From CAVVYV01 sp963752585 (lineage in GTDB: Bacteria; Actinomycetota; Thermoleophilia; Solirubrobacterales; 70-9): DNA of 64,000 bases. The notes beneath the pieces are model-generated. The model was not told the origin of the DNA. It ran no database searches and saw only the letters and a program-made list of their open reading frames with translations. The stretch covers positions 620,001 to 684,000 of the forward strand of contig CAVVYV010000008.1 of assembly GCA_963752585.1 (NCBI GenBank), given 5' to 3'. Made by a program: the position numbers and the translations under genes. This document shows, piece after piece, positions 8,637 through 17,125 of this stretch (its first letter is position 1; the number at the start of each line of letters is the position of its first letter).

Positions 8637-9494
8637 GTGCCCGAAGGCGAGCGCCCCAAGCGATTTGCTCCGGCCGCAGTGGAGGAGGCCGGGAAGGAAG
8701 CCGGCGGGCTGCGCCTGGACGCGGATTCGATCCGCGATGAGGTCGAGAGCGCCCGGGAGGCGACCGAACGGCTGCGAAGGAAGGCCGACGCCCTGGTCGA
8801 GGAGCTCCGCCTGCGCGAGGAGAAGGCCCGCGACGCCGCTGCCCGCGCCCGGCTCGACGCGAAGAGCGCCCGCAAGCAGGCGCGCCGGGCCGTCGAGCAT
8901 GCGAAGCATGCCCAGCACCGGACCCTGACGCGGGCGAAGCAGATCGTCGCCCAGGCTCGCAAGCACGCGGCCGAGGCAGGGAGGCGGGTGGGGGCGGCCG
9001 AGGACAGGATCGAGAGGCTGACCGCACAGCTGAACGACGCCGAGCAGCGCGCGATCGCGGCTGAGGACCGGGCCGACGCAGCCGCCGAGGGGACGAAGGC
9101 CGAGGTCGAGCGGGTGCGGAAGGAGATGGAGGAGCGGGTCGAGGCCGCCGCCCGGGATGGGCGCCGGGGAGCCGAGGAGCGGATCAGACGGCTCGCCGAC
9201 CGGGTCGCCCGCGAGGCCGAGGCGCGGGCGAGGGCGGAGGCCGAGGCGAAGCTGAGCGAGGAGGCGGTGAAGCTCCAGCGCGAGGCCGACGAGCGCGTCG
9301 AGGCCGCCCGCCGCCGCGCCGAGGACGAGGTGAGCGCGAAGGTCCAGCGGGTGCGGACGGAGGCCCTTGGAGATGGTGGAGGGGGCGCCCCAGAGGACGA
9401 CGCCGAGCGCGTGGTGCCCCTGCCCGAGAGGGCGTCGCAGCGGGAGCCGGGCGGCGCTCGCTTCGTCGGCGGTCGCCGGCTGCGAACGTTCTAG
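8637..9494 (+). CDS. Coiled-coil protein of unknown function
   Basis: The 285-residue product is dominated by charged Ala/Arg/Glu heptads (about residues 25-245, for example REEKARDAAARARLDAKSAR and RVAREAEARARAEAEAK), predicting one very long coiled coil. There is no signal peptide or membrane helix. It resembles generic DivIVA/SMC-like rods but has no diagnostic domain, so I leave it unassigned. It follows the acyl-CoA synthetase by 31 bp. The chosen start is GTG 8637, preceded by GGAGGA (8618-8623). Its TAG shares a CTAG with the stop of the convergent gene. Confidence 0.75.
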   Translation: MPEGERPKRFAPAAVEEAGKEAGGLRLDADSIRDEVESAREATERLRRKADALVEELRLREEKARDAAARARLDAKSARKQARRAVEHAKHAQHRTLTRAKQIVAQARKHAAEAGRRVGAAEDRIERLTAQLNDAEQRAIAAEDRADAAAEGTKAEVERVRKEMEERVEAAARDGRRGAEERIRRLADRVAREAEARARAEAEAKLSEEAVKLQREADERVEAARRRAEDEVSAKVQRVRTEALGDGGGGAPEDDAERVVPLPERASQREPGGARFVGGRRLRTF

Positions 9495-9982
9495 CGGCTC
9501 TCGACCGAGGAGCGCCGCTCCCGGGGTGAATCGTGAACGCCCCCGACCTCGATCGCCCGCCTGACGTTCTCGAGCGAGCGCCGGAACCGGCGCCGGAGCG
9601 GAAGGGCGGCTACCCGCTCGGCGAGCACCCCGCTGAGCCCGCTGCCGGCCACCCCATAGGCGAACCGAAAGGTGACTCGCGTGCTGCGGGGAGAGAGCTC
9701 GCGGAGCCGCCAGCGCCCCCGCTGATCGACGCCGGTGACCGAGCTCCACGCGAGGTCGCCCGGCGGGTCCCACTCGACGATTTCGATCAGTCCGCCGACG
9801 TCGGCGGAGCCGACCCGGAGAAGCATCCGGAAGCGGGAGCCGAGCCGCATCTCGCCCCCGCCGTCTTCGCTCTCCCACCGGGTGAGGCCGTCGATGAACT
9901 CGAGGTAGTTGCCGGAGTCGGTGACGTAGTCCCAGACGACCTCGCGCGGCGCCGAGATCGAGATCGACTGCTCGAGCCTCAT
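9491..9982 (-). CDS. SRPBCC-family (START-like) protein
   Basis: The 163-residue product opens MRLEQSISISAPREVVWDYV, a classic SRPBCC beginning, followed by the WESEDGGGEMRLGSRF and VEWDPPGDLAWSSVTG strands and a C-terminal helix RRRFRRSLENVRRAIE. Such helix-grip folds bind hydrophobic ligands. It is the last gene of a reverse-strand trio (SCP2-hydrolase, acyltransferase, this gene). Its ATG overlaps the acyltransferase stop (ATGA), which suggests a shared lipid-related task. The ligand is unknown. Confidence 0.88.
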   Translation of the reverse strand: MRLEQSISISAPREVVWDYVTDSGNYLEFIDGLTRWESEDGGGEMRLGSRFRMLLRVGSADVGGLIEIVEWDPPGDLAWSSVTGVDQRGRWRLRELSPRSTRVTFRFAYGVAGSGLSGVLAERVAALPLRRRFRRSLENVRRAIEVGGVHDSPRERRSSVESR

Positions 9983-10962
9983 CCGATGACCGGCAGCCTG
10001 CGCTCCGCCGCCAGCGCGGTGAGCTCCTCCTGCATCAGCCCGGTGACGTGCTCGTAGACCTCGTCGACGTCGGGTTTCCGCCCGAATCGCTCCCGTAGGT
10101 GAATCGGCTCCAGCACCTGGACGGTGATCTTCGCGGGCAGCGGCACATGCCCGAAGAAGTCGCCGATGTTGACGATCCAGGGCAGCGAGAGGCTGACGGG
10201 CAGTACCTTCAGCCGGAGGAGCTTGTCGAGGCGGAGGAGGCTCGAGAGCCGCTGACCGTGGCTGAGGAAGACCGCGGTCTCCTGTCCGCCGATCGCGACC
10301 ACCGGGACGATCGGCACCTCGGCATTCAGCGCCAGGCGGATGAATCCCTTGCGGCCGGCGAAGTCGACTTGGCTCGACTGCCAGCTCGGCCGGTGCACCT
10401 CCCAGTCGCCGCCGGGATAGACGAGGACCGCGGCGCCGGCGTCGAGCGCCTTCCGGGCGTTCTCGTGCGAGGCGGCGACCGTTCCGAAGCGGCGCAACAG
10501 CGGGCCTATCGGGGAGGCGAGCACCAGGTTGTGCGCGAGTGAGTGGAAGCGGCGCTCGACCCCGAAGTAGGTGTAGAAGGCGAGGGTGAAGACGGTTGAG
10601 TCCGGGGTCAGGTTGCCGCCGGAGTGGTTCCCGACCAGGAGCACGGGTCCGTTCTCGGGGATCCTGCCCATGTCCCGGACCTCGCCCCGGAACCAGATGC
10701 TCGAGAGCAGCCACGCGAGCGAGAGGTTCTCGCGGATGTAGTCGGGATCGCGATCGTCGAGGTCGGCGGTGAGCCGGCTGCGGACCCCGCGGGCGACCCG
10801 CGAGACCGGCCCCGCGAGCGGGCCTGCGAGCGACTTCAGCCGCGCTCGAGTGGAGTCGCCGCCGCCATCGCCGTCGCTCGCCGCGCCGACGGCCGGGTCT
10901 CCACCGTTCTCCCTCCGCTGCCTGGCAGGCTCGGCAGCGGTGTCTGCGCCGGTCTCTGGCAT
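9979..10962 (-). CDS. Lysophospholipid acyltransferase-like protein (LPLAT, MGAT-like)
   Basis: This intact 327-residue product has the LPLAT block I VLLVGNHSGGNLTPD, block II-like FGTVAASHENARKAL and the acceptor-site block VLVYPGGDWEVHRP. That pattern is closer to MGAT/DGAT-like LPLATs than to PlsC, where block I is HX4D and block III FPEGTR. The first 55 residues are hydrophilic and disordered. It starts 11 bp after the SCP2-hydrolase stop and overlaps the SRPBCC gene by 4 bp. It probably acylates a lipid or alcohol acceptor; the substrate is inferred only. Confidence 0.85.
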   Translation of the reverse strand: MPETGADTAAEPARQRRENGGDPAVGAASDGDGGGDSTRARLKSLAGPLAGPVSRVARGVRSRLTADLDDRDPDYIRENLSLAWLLSSIWFRGEVRDMGRIPENGPVLLVGNHSGGNLTPDSTVFTLAFYTYFGVERRFHSLAHNLVLASPIGPLLRRFGTVAASHENARKALDAGAAVLVYPGGDWEVHRPSWQSSQVDFAGRKGFIRLALNAEVPIVPVVAIGGQETAVFLSHGQRLSSLLRLDKLLRLKVLPVSLSLPWIVNIGDFFGHVPLPAKITVQVLEPIHLRERFGRKPDVDEVYEHVTGLMQEELTALAAERRLPVIG

Positions 10963-10973
10963 CTGCAGGGATT

Positions 10974-12254
10974 CTAGGCGGCGCGAGCGGCTCGGAGGCG
11001 ACGTGCGGCGCGGGTGATGCGCGCCGCCGCGCGGGCCGCGGCTGAGGCTGAGGCCTCGCCGATGAAGTGGTGAACGGCGGCGTTCGCCTGCTCGGGCAGC
11101 TCGACCTGGGGGACGTGGCCGCATTCCTCGAGGACGACCTGGCGCGCCTCCGGCAGAGCCTCGGCAACGTGTTGGCAGAACGCGAGGGGAACGAGCGGGT
11201 CCTGGTCGCCCCAGACGAACATCGCGGGCGGGGCGAGGGAGGAGAGGCGGGTCCAGAAGCCGTCCGTGCCGAAGGGCTTCTCCAAGTAGATGTTGCGGGC
11301 CGCGGAGTGGAAGGCGATCCGGGCCGCGACCGTCCGGTAGGTCCGGACGAACTCCTCGGCGGCGAGGTCGGCGGCCGAGGGATGGACCCGCTCGGGCCGG
11401 GCGAAGATGCTCCAGAACTGGCGCCGAACGACGCCGTTGCTGATCGGGTGCGGGATCGCCGCCAGTTCGGGGCGGAGCAGCTTGACGATGGGGACGAAGC
11501 GGCGGCGGCGGCGCCAGGCGAGCGACGGCGCCAGCAGGCTGAGGCTGGAGACTCGCTCGGGGGCCCTCAGTCCGACCTCGATCGCGATCCGCCCGCCCAG
11601 CGAGTTCCCGACCAGGTGTGCTCGATCGATCTCGAGCGCGTCGCAGAGGTCGAGCACCGCCTGGGCGAACCACGCGGCGTCGAACGCCGCCCGGGTCGGC
11701 TTGCTCGAGGTGCCGAAGCCCGGCAGGTCGATCGCGTGCACGGTGTAGTCGGGGGCGAGCGCGGAGACGGTCTCGAAGAAGCTGGTCTTGTTGCCGCCGA
11801 GGCCGTGGATGAGGATCGCGGTCTCGGTGCCGTTTCCCGCGGTCAGGGTGGAGATCCGATGCTGGCCCGCGGAGACGTCCTGGAGACGAAGGAGCGGGTG
11901 GCGCCCGCTCTGCCGCCGGAAGAAGCCCTCGAAGGCGACCGCGAGGTCGAGGTTCCCGCGAGCCCAGAGCAGCCGCGAACGGAAGGCGTCGAGCCCGGAC
12001 AGCGACCCCTCCCTGAGCGCGAGCCAGGTGATCGCGTTGGTGCCGATCACCGTGTCCGCTTCCCGCTTCGGGGAGGCGGTCACCTCGCACCCGTTCGAGT
12101 CGAGCTCGACCGCCCAGCTCAACCCGAGGTCGTCGAGCTCGATCCGGTAGCTGGCCTCGAACCCGGGATCGGCGCCCAGATAGCGCTCGGGGAGGGACTC
12201 GAACGCTTCCTCGACGCGACGAAGCCGGTGCTCCTGCAGGGACGAGCTGCTCAA
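10974..12254 (-). CDS. SCP2-domain / alpha-beta hydrolase fusion protein
   Basis: Residues about 20-115 (YRIELDDLGLSWAVEL, READTVIGTNAITWLALREG, AFEGFFRRQSG) look like an SCP2 sterol-carrier domain. The rest is an alpha/beta hydrolase: oxyanion region HGLGGNKTSF, nucleophile elbow GNSLGGR, acid GDQDPLVP and base ECGHVPQ. The C-terminal 25 residues are Ala/Arg-rich. The start is taken as TTG 12254; no better start is seen. It heads the three-gene reverse operon with an acyltransferase and an SRPBCC protein. The fusion of a lipid carrier to a hydrolase suggests a lipid ester or thioester substrate. Confidence 0.85.
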   Translation of the reverse strand: MSSSSLQEHRLRRVEEAFESLPERYLGADPGFEASYRIELDDLGLSWAVELDSNGCEVTASPKREADTVIGTNAITWLALREGSLSGLDAFRSRLLWARGNLDLAVAFEGFFRRQSGRHPLLRLQDVSAGQHRISTLTAGNGTETAILIHGLGGNKTSFFETVSALAPDYTVHAIDLPGFGTSSKPTRAAFDAAWFAQAVLDLCDALEIDRAHLVGNSLGGRIAIEVGLRAPERVSSLSLLAPSLAWRRRRRFVPIVKLLRPELAAIPHPISNGVVRRQFWSIFARPERVHPSAADLAAEEFVRTYRTVAARIAFHSAARNIYLEKPFGTDGFWTRLSSLAPPAMFVWGDQDPLVPLAFCQHVAEALPEARQVVLEECGHVPQVELPEQANAAVHHFIGEASASAAARAAARITRAARRLRAARAA

Positions 12255-12314
12255 GGTCCCCGGAGCGTATTCATCGCCCCGGCGGCGATGCGGCCTGCCC
12301 GAAATAATGCTCGC

Positions 12315-13669
12315 GTGCGCGAGGTCACCATCCACGACACCCTCGCGGGTGCGCTCCGCAAGCTCGAGCCCCGTGAGCCCGGCCGGGTCGGGATCTACGC
12401 CTGCGGGCCGACGACCTACGGGCGAATCCACATCGGCAACGCGCGCCCGTACGTCATCTTCATTCTCCTCCGGCGGTTCCTCACGCACGAGGGCTACGAC
12501 CCGACCCTGGTGATCAACGTCACCGACATCAACGACAAGATCTATGACGCCGCGCGGGAAGCGGGCGAGCGATCGGCCGAGTTCGCCGCCGAGATGACCG
12601 CCGCCTACATCACGGACACCGACGGCCTCGGCCTCGGCCGGCCCGACTCCGAGCCCCTGGCGAGCGAGACGATCGTGGAGATCATCGAGCTGATCGAAGC
12701 GCTGATCGACTCGGGCCATGCCTACCAGGCGAACGGCGACGTCTATTTCCGGGTCCGCAGCTTCGACGGCTACGGCAAGCTCTCCAACCGCGACCCCGAG
12801 GAGATGGACCAGGGCGAGGAGGCGGGGACCGAGTCGCTGAAGGAGGACCACCTCGACTTCGCGCTCTGGAAGAGCCAGAAGGAGGGCGAGGACACCTCCT
12901 GGGATTCGCCCTGGGGCAAGGGGCGCCCCGGCTGGCACATCGAGTGCTCGGCGATGTCCGAGAAGGTGCTCGGCCCCGACTTCGCGATCCACGGCGGCGG
13001 CATCGATCTCGTCTTCCCCCACCACGAGAACGAGATCGCTCAGACGGAGGCGGCCCGGGGCGTCCCCCTCGCCCGGATCTGGATGCACAACGGTTTGGTC
13101 CAGCTCGACGAGGAGAAGATGTCGAAGTCGGTCGGGAACGTCTTCCAGCTCTCCGAGGCGCTCGAGCGCTTCGGCGGACAGACGGTGGTCGCCTACCTCG
13201 CCTCGGGGCATTACCGCCAGCCCCTCGTCTTCTCGGAGGAGGCGCTCGAGGAGGCGGCCGCGAGAGTGGAGCGGGTCCGGAACTACCTGATGGATGCGCC
13301 GGGCGGCGAGCCCGATCCATTCGTCGTCGAGAAGCGCGATGCCTTCCTCGCGGCGCTCGCCGACGATTTCAACACCCCGCAGGCGTTCGCCATCCCTCTA
13401 CGAGGTGATCGCCGAGGGCAACCGGCGGAAGCTCCCGGGTGCCCGTGGCTTCCTCGAGGAGCTGCTGCCGCTTCTGGGCCTCGACTCGCTGCTTGACGAG
13501 GAGGAGGACGTGGACCCCGAGGCGCAGCGCCTGCTCGCCAAGCGCCAGGAGGCTCGCGCGGCGAAGGACTTCGACGCGCGCCGATGCAATCCGCGATCAG
13601 CTCGCCGGGATGGGCTGGGAGGTCCGCGACGAGGCCGGCGGGGCGCGGCTCGTCCGGAAGCGGCGCTGA
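12315..13669 (+). CDS. cysS: Cysteinyl-tRNA synthetase (two frameshifts near the C-terminus)
   Basis: CysS charges tRNA-Cys. Motifs are the zinc-binding YACGPTTYGRIHIGNARP (with HIGH as HIGN), the WHIECSAMS zinc Cys, GGIDLVFPHHENE, and EEKMSKSVGN (KMSKS). The DALR/C-terminal part is split by shifts near 13391 and 13583, each fixed by deleting one base. It ends at TGA 13669. AATAAT lies 6 nt before the GTG start, so a leaderless transcript is possible. rlmB follows after 3 bp, as in the Bacillus cysS-rlmB order. Confidence 0.95.
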
Positions 13670-13672
13670 GCG

Positions 13673-14357
13673 TTGCCCCCGGCGAAGCGAGAGGGTGGGC
13701 ACGAGTTCATCTACGGGCGCCGCCCGGTCGCCGAGGCCGAGCGCGGCCGGCGAAGCGTTCACAAGGTCTGGCGGGCTCCGGAGACGCCGCCCGACGAGCT
13801 CGAGCGGCTCTGCGGATCGCCCGAGCATCAGGGCGTCGTCGCCGAGGTCGATCCCTACCCCTACGCCGACCCGACGTCCCTGTTCGAGGCTGACGATGGT
13901 CAGGGCCTCGTCGTCGCCCTCGACCAGGTCCAGGACCCGCACAACCTTGGCGCCGTCTGCCGGGTCGCCGAGGTCGCGGGCGCGAGCGGGGTCGTGATCG
14001 TCGAGCGACGGGCGGCCTCGGTCACCCCGGCCGCCTGCAAGGCCTCCGCGGGCGCGGTCGAGCACCTCACCGGTGGCCCGGGTGAGGAACCTCGCTGACT
14101 GGCTCGCCGAGGCGAAGCGGGACGGAGCCTGGATCTACGGCGCCGCCGCCGAGGCGCCGAAGCGCTACACCGAGCTCGACTGGGTCGGCCGCGCGGTGCT
14201 CGTCCTCGGCTCCGAGGGGAAGGGGATTCGGCCGCGGGTCGCCTCGCGCTGCGACGAGCTCGTCTCGATCCCGACCAGGGGCCGGGTCGGCTCCCTGAAC
14301 GTCTCGGTCGCGGCGGCGGTCGTCCTGTTCGAGGCGATTCGGCAGCGCGAGAGCTGA
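13673..14357 (+). CDS. rlmB: 23S rRNA (guanosine-2'-O-)-methyltransferase RlmB (one frameshift)
   Basis: A SpoU/TrmH-family 2'-O-ribose methyltransferase. Motif 1 is DQVQDPHNLGAVCRVAE, motif 2 VLVLGSEGKGI and motif 3 VGSLNVSVAAAVVLFEA, which together form the SAM-binding trefoil knot. The N-terminal substrate-binding domain (GHEFIYGRRPVAEA) is shorter than in E. coli but typical of actinobacteria. A single extra A near 14068 splits the gene. The start TTG 13673 lies 3 bp after cysS; GTG starts downstream would remove the conserved GRRPV block. Confidence 0.92.
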
Positions 14358-14381
14358 GCCGCCGGCGGCCGGTGAGGATGC

Positions 14382-14948
14382 CTAGGCGGCGGCCTGGGGG
14401 ACCTCGCCGAACTGCTCGGCGAGGGAGATGAGCTCGGCGAGGGTCTCCTCGAGCTGATCGTGGAGCTCCAGGTCCGCTAGCCGTCCGTCCTCGGTGAAGG
14501 CGTTGTCCGCCTTCGCCACCGGGAGCTCCCGGTCGAGGACCCGCGCCCCGATCGCGCCCATCACCTTCCGGACGTCGGCCTGGGCCCAGACGGCGCCGAA
14601 CATCCCGGTGCTGGCGCCGATCACGGCGACCGGCTTGCCACGGGCCGCGCTCCCTCCAGCCGGCCGCGAGACCCAGTCGAGGGCATTCTTCAGCTGCCCT
14701 GGGATCGAAGAGTTGTACTCGGGGGTGGCGATCAGGATCGCGTCCGCGTCCGCGACCGCCTCGCGCAGCCGCCGGGCGGCTGCAGGGGCGTCCGGACCAT
14801 CGTCGTCCTCGTCGTAGGGCGGCACCTGCTTGAGCCCGTCGAAGAGCTCAAGGGTCGCGGGCGGCGGCAGCAGTTCCTCCGCCGCCCGCAGAAGCGCCGT
14901 GTTGTGCGATCCGCGCCGGAGGCTGCCCGAGATCGCGAGGACGTGCAT
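14382..14948 (-). CDS. NADPH-dependent FMN reductase
   Basis: The intact 188-residue flavodoxin-like protein begins MHVLAISGSLRRGSHNTALL, whose GSLRRGSHN loop binds the FMN phosphate. It also contains ATPEYNSSIPGQLKNALDW, the isoalloxazine-binding motif of the NAD(P)H:FMN reductase family (ArsH/ChrR/YieF type). It lies directly downstream of yceI on the same strand, its ATG 3 nt before the yceI stop region, and may be co-regulated by the divergent MarR protein. A quinone- or chromate-reductase activity is possible. Confidence 0.93.
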   Translation of the reverse strand: MHVLAISGSLRRGSHNTALLRAAEELLPPPATLELFDGLKQVPPYDEDDDGPDAPAAARRLREAVADADAILIATPEYNSSIPGQLKNALDWVSRPAGGSAARGKPVAVIGASTGMFGAVWAQADVRKVMGAIGARVLDRELPVAKADNAFTEDGRLADLELHDQLEETLAELISLAEQFGEVPQAAA

Positions 14949-14950
14949 CG

Positions 14951-15500
14951 TTAATGCTCCTTGACGAGCTCGAGATGAGCGGTGATGGTCACCTCGTCGC
15001 CGAGGACGTTGCCGCCATCCGGGAGCTCCATCTGCCAGTCGAGCCCGAAGTCATGGCGGTCGACCTTGGTCTCCAGGTCGATGCCGATCCGCTCGTTGCC
15101 CCCGCGGGTCGGTCAACGGGACCGGAGATCTGGCCCCGGGCCTCCACGGCTTGGTACTGTCCCTTCAGGCCTCAGCTCTCCGTCGATGACGAGCTGGTCG
15201 CCATCGCGGCGGATCTCGGTTCGATTCGAACCGGATCTCCGGGTACCGCTCGCGTCGAAGAACTCCGGTGAGAGGAGGTGTCCGTAGAGGTCTGCCACGT
15301 CGATGTCGACGCTCTCGACCGGATGGTGCCGGAGAGCTGCGGCTTGCCGCCCGAGGCAACGCTGAGCTGGCCGCGAACTCGCCGAAGCTGCCGCGGAAGG
15401 TGCCGACCATGTGCCTGACCGAGAATCCGGCGCTGGAGTGGACCGGGTCGGACTTCCAGACGCCCGTCGGGATGGTTGACTCTGCTTGCGCTGTGCTCAT
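14951..15500 (-). CDS. YceI-family protein (multiple frameshifts)
   Basis: From ATG 15500, preceded by AGGAG, the product reads GVWKSDPVHSSAGFSVRHMVGTFRGSFGEF, the classic YceI opening. In other frames follow VASGGKPQLSGTI, VDIDVADLYGHLLSPEFFDA, YPEIRFES and a C-terminus with HDFGLDWQMELP ending LELVKEH. At least four indels are needed. YceI lipocalin-like proteins bind isoprenoid-type ligands. No signal peptide is present, so this copy seems cytoplasmic. It is divergent from marR and separated from it by an AT-rich palindromic region. Confidence 0.85.
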
Positions 15501-15529
15501 TTGACCAGTCTCCTTCGAGTGGGGTAGAC

Positions 15530-15587
15530 TTGTTGAGTAATCAAACAACAGTTTAGCAAGTAACTTGAGTCCACAACAGTTGACAAC
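15530..15587. promoter_or_regulatory. Palindromic operator region between yceI and marR
   Basis: An unusually AT-rich stretch holds TTGTT...AACAA (15530-15548, a near-palindrome with one bulged base) and overlapping short palindromes CAAC-A-GTTG (15574-15582) and GTTG-A-CAAC (15579-15587). TTG/CAA half-sites in a divergent yceI-marR region fit a MarR-type autoregulated operator controlling yceI and the FMN reductase. Confidence 0.5.
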
Positions 15588-16039
15588 TAAAACATCTCCG
15601 GCGACGACCGCCTTCACCCGGCTGCTCGACGCCCACGGGGTCCTGAGAAGGGATCTGAACGCCTCCCTCGTCGCTCAGCACGGGCTGACCCTGAACGACT
15701 ACGGAACGCTGCTCCTCCTCTCACCGGGCGGGCGAGGAAGGAATGCGGCGGATCGATCTGGCCCACGAGCTCCAGCTCTCGCCATCGGGCATCACCCGGC
15801 TGCTCGACCGGCTCGAGGACCAGGGCCTGGTCGGGAAGGGCGCCTGCAAGGAGGACGCTCGGGTCAGCTACGCGGTGCTCACCGAGGCCGGCGTGACCAA
15901 GCTGAAGGAATGCGCGCCGGGACACATCGCCGACATCGAGGAGCGGCTCGCGGTCCTCGACGAGGAGGAGATGGAGACGCTCGCCGAGTTGCTGGGCCGG
16001 CTGGGCGGGCGCGAGAAGGACTGCTCGGCCGAGGGGTAG
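15565..16039 (+). CDS. MarR-family transcriptional regulator (one frameshift)
   Basis: The product contains LLDAHGVLRRDLNASLVAQHGLTLNDYGTLLLLS, then after a one-base shift near 15732 MRRIDLAHELQLSPSGITRLLDRLEDQGLVGKG, a winged-helix recognition segment typical of MarR, and a C-terminal dimerisation helix ending GREKDCSAEG. The start is TTG 15565 or possibly TTG 15580; neither has a clear ribosome-binding site. It is divergent from yceI. MarR proteins usually repress their divergent neighbour and respond to phenolic or oxidative ligands. Confidence 0.9.
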
Positions 16040-16057
16040 GCCTCGCGGCGGTCGGGC

Positions 16058-16085
16058 GCCCTGGGCGAGCACCGGGTACCAGGGC
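16058..16085. terminator. Hairpin downstream of marR
   Basis: GCCCTGG (16058-16064) pairs with CCAGGGC (16079-16085) around a 14-nt loop, 20 bp after the marR stop. There is no T-tract, so the terminator role is tentative. Confidence 0.35.
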
Positions 16086-16173
16086 CCCGCGGACGCACCC
16101 GGCCCTTGGCCCGCTTTCGGCTTCCTCCAGGCACGGATCCTGCAAGCGATCTTGCGTCGGGTCCGAACGTTGA

Positions 16174-16202
16174 TTGACTTTCGCGAGCGGCCGCCCTAGG
16201 CT
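16174..16202 (+). promoter_or_regulatory. Promoter of sigH
   Basis: -35 TTGACT (16174-16179) and -10 TAGGCT (16197-16202) are 17 bp apart, the best-formed promoter in the window. It is 112 bp upstream of the sigH start, leaving a leader of about 105 nt. Confidence 0.6.
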
Positions 16203-16217
16203 GCCGCGACGAGGGTG

Positions 16218-16235
16218 AACCTCAGGTTGAACCTG
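16218..16235. promoter_or_regulatory. Alternating half-site cluster in the sigH leader
   Basis: AACCT-c-AGGTT-g-AACCTG: three 5-bp half-sites in alternating orientation with 6-bp period, forming two overlapping palindromes (16218-16228 and 16223-16235). Located about 15-25 nt after the predicted transcription start, a good place for a repressor. Confidence 0.4.
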
Positions 16236-16314
16236 ATGGAAGCACCCCGGGAGAAGGCGCGTACCAGGGGAGGTACGGAGCGCCACAGAAGACCACCGTC
16301 AAGAGGAGGTTGCT

Positions 16315-17015
16315 GTGGCTGTACCCACCCCAAGCACCGAAGAGCAGGCTGTCGTCCAGGCGCGGAACGTTCCCCGAGGGGGAGAGGAGCGCCGGGCCGG
16401 GCCCAGACGACGAGTTCCTCGTCGCCCTCGCAAAGAACGGACGGACCGACGCCTACGACCAGCTGGTGCGGCGCTACCGCCGCTTCGTCCGGGTCAAGTC
16501 CTCGTCCTATTTCCTGCTCGGCGGCGACGCCGACGATCTCATGCAGGAGGGGATGCTGGGCCTGTTCAAGGCGATCCGCGACTACCGCCCCGAGCGCGAG
16601 GCGAGCTTTCGCGGCTTCGCCGAGCTCTGCATCACCCGCCAGATCATCACCGCGGTGAAGACGGCGACCCGCAACAAGCACACGCCGCTGAACCAGTACG
16701 TCTCGTTCAGCCAGACGCCGGCCGCCGCCGGTCCCGACTCCGACACCACCCTGGAGGAGGTGCTGCCGGGCCCGCTGGTGCGCGACCCGGTCGAATCAGG
16801 TGATCGCGGGCGAGGAGCTGGAGAGCCTCGTCTCCTGCCTGACCAGCGTGCTCTCCGAGCTGGAGAGCCACGTGCTCGCCCTCTACCTCGATGGCCACTC
16901 ATACGAGGTGATCGGCGAGCGGCTCGAGTGCGACACGAAGACCGTCGATAACGCGCTCCAGAGGGTGAAGCGCAAGGTCGGCATTCACCTCGCTTCTCGC
17001 GCGGTGAAGATCTAG
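16315..17015 (+). CDS. sigH: RNA polymerase sigma factor SigH (two frameshifts)
   Basis: Sigma-70 family factor of the Spo0H/SigH type. Region 2 reads DAYDQLVRRYRRFVRVKS, FLLGGDADDLMQEGMLGLFKAIRDY, followed by FAELCITRQIITAVKTATR, which closely matches Bacillus SigH as I recall it. Region 4 reads ESHVLALYLDGHSYEVIGERL and KTVDNALQRVKRKVG. The start is GTG 16315 with AGGAGG 5 nt upstream. Shifts near 16375 and 16793 are repaired by single bases. It sits downstream of cysS-rlmB as in Bacillus, so it is an ortholog by sequence and position. Confidence 0.92.
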
Positions 17016-17050
17016 CGCGGGAATCACTTCACACACAGGCACGGCACGAG

Positions 17051-17074
17051 CGGCCGCCCCGAATGGGGCGGCCG
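17051..17074 (+). terminator. Strong hairpin terminator after sigH
   Basis: CGGCCGCCCC (17051-17060), loop GAAT, GGGGCGGCCG (17065-17074): a perfect 10-bp G/C stem with a tetraloop, followed by a short T-containing tail. It lies 36 bp after the sigH stop. Confidence 0.7.
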
Positions 17075-17125
17075 TTCACTTCATGAAACGGGTTGCCCCT
17101 CAGCTTCGCCTGCGGGGCACGCTCG

